Source: Molanna angustata (Eukaryota; Arthropoda; Insecta; Trichoptera; Molannidae). Taken from it: a DNA stretch of 64,000 bases. Positions 61,222 through 64,000 of the stretch are shown here, piece by piece. The notes beneath the pieces are model-generated. The model saw nothing but the letters and a program-made list of their open reading frames with translations, was not told the origin of the DNA and searched no databases. Positions within the stretch are counted from its first letter, which is position 1; every line of letters begins with the position of its first letter. A program made the position numbers and the translations under genes. The stretch lies in NCBI GenBank assembly GCA_963576475.1, contig OY754964.1, positions 49,102,432-49,166,431 of the forward strand, read 5' to 3'.

Positions 61222-64000
61222 TATATCGTTACTTTCACCACCTTTGGTGTGTTTAATGCCAATGCCGATGCAAATACTATACATCGTTACCATGTCACGT
61301 GCCGTGGTCCTGGTTTCTCATCCCACTACTATTCATCCACAAAAACGAAAAATTTGATCAATAATGTCTGTAAGAAACATAAAGAAAAGGACCCTGACAA
61401 TTGGTCTATTGAATGCTCAATCATTAGGTACAGGGTTCGATGATCTGTGTGTATATGTTGGGGAGCATGACATCGATGTACTGGCTTTGAATGAGACATG
61501 GATTGATGAGGTTAGGGCTAAAACAGATAGGACTATCCCAGGCTTTGTATTACATCTCTCTCCACGCTCTGGTCGTGGTGGTGGTGTTGGCTTCTATGTG
61601 CGCCAAGAATTATCATGTAAAATTCTACCCTATGAAAATAAATTCTTAGAACAGATGTGGATTAAAATCAAAGCTACAAATATCAACATAACTCTAGGTA
61701 CAGCCTATAGACCCAATGTTAAGAGTCTGGGACAGACCCTTGAGTGTTTAAGTGATAATATATCTGATCATATCTTTCGGTGTGAGAATATTTTTCTACT
61801 GAGTGATTTAAATATTGATATAGTAGATGAAGAACATATAGACGCAAAGAAATTATTGGATAGTTTAAAAGTCTTTGATATGACACAAGTGGTGCGTGAC
61901 CCCACACGAATAACTGATACATCTTCAACGCTTATAGACGTAATATTCACCAATATACCCGAGGCAGTCACAAACACAGATGTGTATCATTATAAGTCCA
62001 TAAGTGATCATGGTTTGATAGTGTGTAAATTAAAATTTCCGAAACAAAAAAAAAAACCTGAAAGAATACGATACAGAAACTTTAAGGACATGGACGTTAA
62101 TAAGTTTAACTCAGAACTTGAGAATGGTCCCTGGGAGTACATTAACTCATTGAATGATGTTAACATTATGGTCGAAAATTTTAATACTTATATTATAGAT
62201 ATATTTGATTCCCATGCACCGTTAGAGATAAGAACTATTAAAGATAAACACAAGCCTTGGATCACAGATGTAATCAAATACATGATGAAAATTAGAGATA
62301 GAGCCTACAATAGATACCTTAAAACTAAAACTGACACACATCACATATATTACAAACAACTAAGAAATCTTGTAACGTCCTCCATAAAAAGAGAAAAATC
62401 CGCTTTCTTCACACACAATGTGAATACCAACATTAGAGATTCAAAAAAACTCTGGAAATCGCTAGAAAATACCTTACAACACAAAGTAAAAACACATGAA
62501 ATACCTTTAGAGTTAAATAACCCTGAGATAATCAATAAACACTTTTTAAACTTAGATCATAATCATTCACATAGTACGGACCTTCTTAATTATTATAAGA
62601 CAAACAAATTTTCCACCTCACTCTCGTTTAAGTTTCATATTGTGGATGAAAACACCATAGCAAAACATATAAGTAGTATCAAAACAAATGCAACCGGTTG
62701 CGACAATATAAACGTTAATATGATAAAACTCATTTTACCTCATGCTCTAGGTACTATTACAAACATAGTAAATAAGTCACTAATATCTGGCACTGTGCCT
62801 GAGGTGTGGAAAAATGCTATAGTCAAACCACTTCCCAAAAAGACTCCTATTGTGGGATTAAACGATCTTAGACCTATTAGCATACTTCCTACACTTTCGA
62901 AGGTACTTGAAAAGGTCGTTTATGATCAAGTAGTGAAATACACCGAAAGATGTGAAATAGTGCCTCCTCATCAGTCCGGGTTTCGTAAGGGCCATAGCAC
63001 CACATCTGCGTTGCAATGTATTACAGATGACTTGCATGCATCTGGTGATGATGGAAAAACCTCAATAATAGTACTCTTGGATTACTCTAAAGCATTCGAC
63101 ATGTTAAGTATTCCACTTCTTATTGAAAAGTTGCGATACTTTGGTTTCGCATATGACACTGTCGAATGGTTTCAAAGCTATTTTCGGTACAGAACGCAGC
63201 GCACAGCATGCGGCGAAATTTTGTCATCTGCTGTTGAACTGACTCGTGGAGTTCCTCAGGGTTCTATACTTGGGCCATTGCTGTTTGCCATATACACATC
63301 GGACATGATGCATGCTCTCAGATTCTGCAAATCACATATGTACGCAGATGATACACAATTGTATTTATCTTTTGAGGAGCGCAATGCGGGGTCTGCTGTG
63401 GGTATGTTGAACAGTGATCTGGAAAGAATTCTGACATGGGCACAAGACCATGCACTAGCTCTTAACCCCAAAAAAACTATTGCAATAATAATCGGCTCAC
63501 AGCATAAAATCAATGCTGTAAAAAACAGCAGCAGCAAAATTCAGCTAAATGGTAACATCATCCCTTTTGTAAAATCGGCGCGGAATCTTGGCATCATAAT
63601 GGATGAAAGATTAAGATATGAGGAGCACATTAATAAAAAATCGCAATGGTGCTTTTCAAGGTTGCGTCTTTTGTATGAGATCCGTCCATACATTGCAACG
63701 GGTGTTCGCAGGTTGCTTACTGATATTTTGGTTCTCTCAATATTGGACTACGGGGATTCGATATATGGTACGTCTCTGTTAAAAAAAACACAAAAACAAG
63801 TGCAACGCGTACAGAATGCATGTGCCCGATTTTGCTTCAATATACCTAGACGAGCACACATATCACCTTATCTTAATCGGCACGGGATTCTGAACATGTC
63901 TAACAGAAGGAAGCTGCACTTTCTTTGTCAACTACATAGTGTGATAAAGAAACGTTCTCCTTCCTATCTGTTTGATAGACTACAGTGGTCACGTGATTTG
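61222..64000 (+). mobile_element. LINE with intact ORF2, cut by the window edge
   Basis: A non-LTR retrotransposon whose left border I place near 61222 where composition changes. A 64-residue frame (61249-61443) overlapping the ORF2 start may be the tail of ORF1. The element continues past the right edge. Its 3' UTR may resemble the GCGGGCTTATTGCC family, judged from the similar C-terminus of the 10.6 kb copy. Confidence 0.8.
61364..64000 (+). CDS. LINE ORF2, endonuclease and reverse transcriptase, open to edge
   Basis: 879 uninterrupted codons from ATG 61364 to the last base, with no stop yet. Endonuclease: LLNAQSLGTG, LNETWID with Glu 44, GGGVGFYV, LSDLNID near 147-153 and SDH at 214-216. 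RT: LNDLRPISILPTLSKVLE, HQSGFRKGHSTTSALQ, LDYSKAFD with Asp 573, GVPQGSILGPLLF at 629, YADD at 660-663, then the C-terminal region (RVQNACARFCFNIPRR). It nicks and reverse-transcribes at the target. Likely CR1/L2-group. Appears recently active. Confidence 0.92.
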   Translation, partial: MSVRNIKKRTLTIGLLNAQSLGTGFDDLCVYVGEHDIDVLALNETWIDEVRAKTDRTIPGFVLHLSPRSGRGGGVGFYVRQELSCKILPYENKFLEQMWIKIKATNINITLGTAYRPNVKSLGQTLECLSDNISDHIFRCENIFLLSDLNIDIVDEEHIDAKKLLDSLKVFDMTQVVRDPTRITDTSSTLIDVIFTNIPEAVTNTDVYHYKSISDHGLIVCKLKFPKQKKKPERIRYRNFKDMDVNKFNSELENGPWEYINSLNDVNIMVENFNTYIIDIFDSHAPLEIRTIKDKHKPWITDVIKYMMKIRDRAYNRYLKTKTDTHHIYYKQLRNLVTSSIKREKSAFFTHNVNTNIRDSKKLWKSLENTLQHKVKTHEIPLELNNPEIINKHFLNLDHNHSHSTDLLNYYKTNKFSTSLSFKFHIVDENTIAKHISSIKTNATGCDNINVNMIKLILPHALGTITNIVNKSLISGTVPEVWKNAIVKPLPKKTPIVGLNDLRPISILPTLSKVLEKVVYDQVVKYTERCEIVPPHQSGFRKGHSTTSALQCITDDLHASGDDGKTSIIVLLDYSKAFDMLSIPLLIEKLRYFGFAYDTVEWFQSYFRYRTQRTACGEILSSAVELTRGVPQGSILGPLLFAIYTSDMMHALRFCKSHMYADDTQLYLSFEERNAGSAVGMLNSDLERILTWAQDHALALNPKKTIAIIIGSQHKINAVKNSSSKIQLNGNIIPFVKSARNLGIIMDERLRYEEHINKKSQWCFSRLRLLYEIRPYIATGVRRLLTDILVLSILDYGDSIYGTSLLKKTQKQVQRVQNACARFCFNIPRRAHISPYLNRHGILNMSNRRKLHFLCQLHSVIKKRSPSYLFDRLQWSRDL

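Overview
The window looks like insect nuclear DNA, most likely lepidopteran. It is AT-rich, crowded with non-LTR retrotransposons (RTE-like, CR1/jockey-like, L2-like), tRNA-headed SINEs, short TIR elements and a Penelope-like element, and one LINE ORF1 has the FP25K-like domain common in moth and butterfly LINEs. No bacterial operon, rRNA gene, genuine tRNA gene or CRISPR array was seen. Species assignment is inference.

Layout. 0-3.6 kb: a Ser/Val/Pro-coding minisatellite, three GC-rich hairpins, a decayed LINE end and about 600 bp of tetranucleotide repeat. 3.9-5.3 kb: an RTE copy with a likely 11-bp target duplication. 5.6-6.7 kb: two candidate host exons on the minus strand, joined in phase across an intron that is mostly one repeat (family A). 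6.8-11.3 kb: retroelement ends, an RTE with an 11-bp duplication, a tandem MITE array and a SINE. 12.9 kb: a candidate signal-peptide exon (minus) with CpG-rich DNA upstream. 14-27.5 kb: dispersed repeats, a hAT-type MITE with an 8-bp duplication, and a 2.5-kb TIR transposon inserted in a SINE. 27.7-33.5 kb: a 43-bp minisatellite split by a 4.8-kb LINE with an intact endonuclease/RT ORF and a 1.1-kb repetitive open frame between ORF1 and ORF2. 33.5-38.6 kb: two abutting large inverted repeats. 40.4-48.8 kb: degraded RTE, SINEs, MITEs and a long family A element split by a LINE. 49.5-53.5 kb: two Penelope-like copies head to head with exactly equal 1925-bp arms. 53.6-60 kb: truncated LINEs, an inverted SINE-like dimer and nested MITEs. 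61.4-64 kb: a LINE endonuclease/RT frame open to the window edge.

The coding capacity is almost entirely selfish. The 28-33 kb LINE, the 61-64 kb LINE and the two Penelope copies keep intact RT frames. The short elements (SINEs F and G, family B, TIR MITEs) encode nothing recognisable and presumably depended on enzymes made elsewhere. Flanking duplications and nesting give relative ages: the minisatellite predates its LINE; a Harbinger-like MITE predates the RTE at its edge; MITE E predates the LINE inside it; SINE F predates transposon D; family A predates the 47.4-kb LINE.

Frames, duplications and arm lengths were read by eye. Family names A-G are local labels, and clade assignments come from motif recognition without alignment or search.
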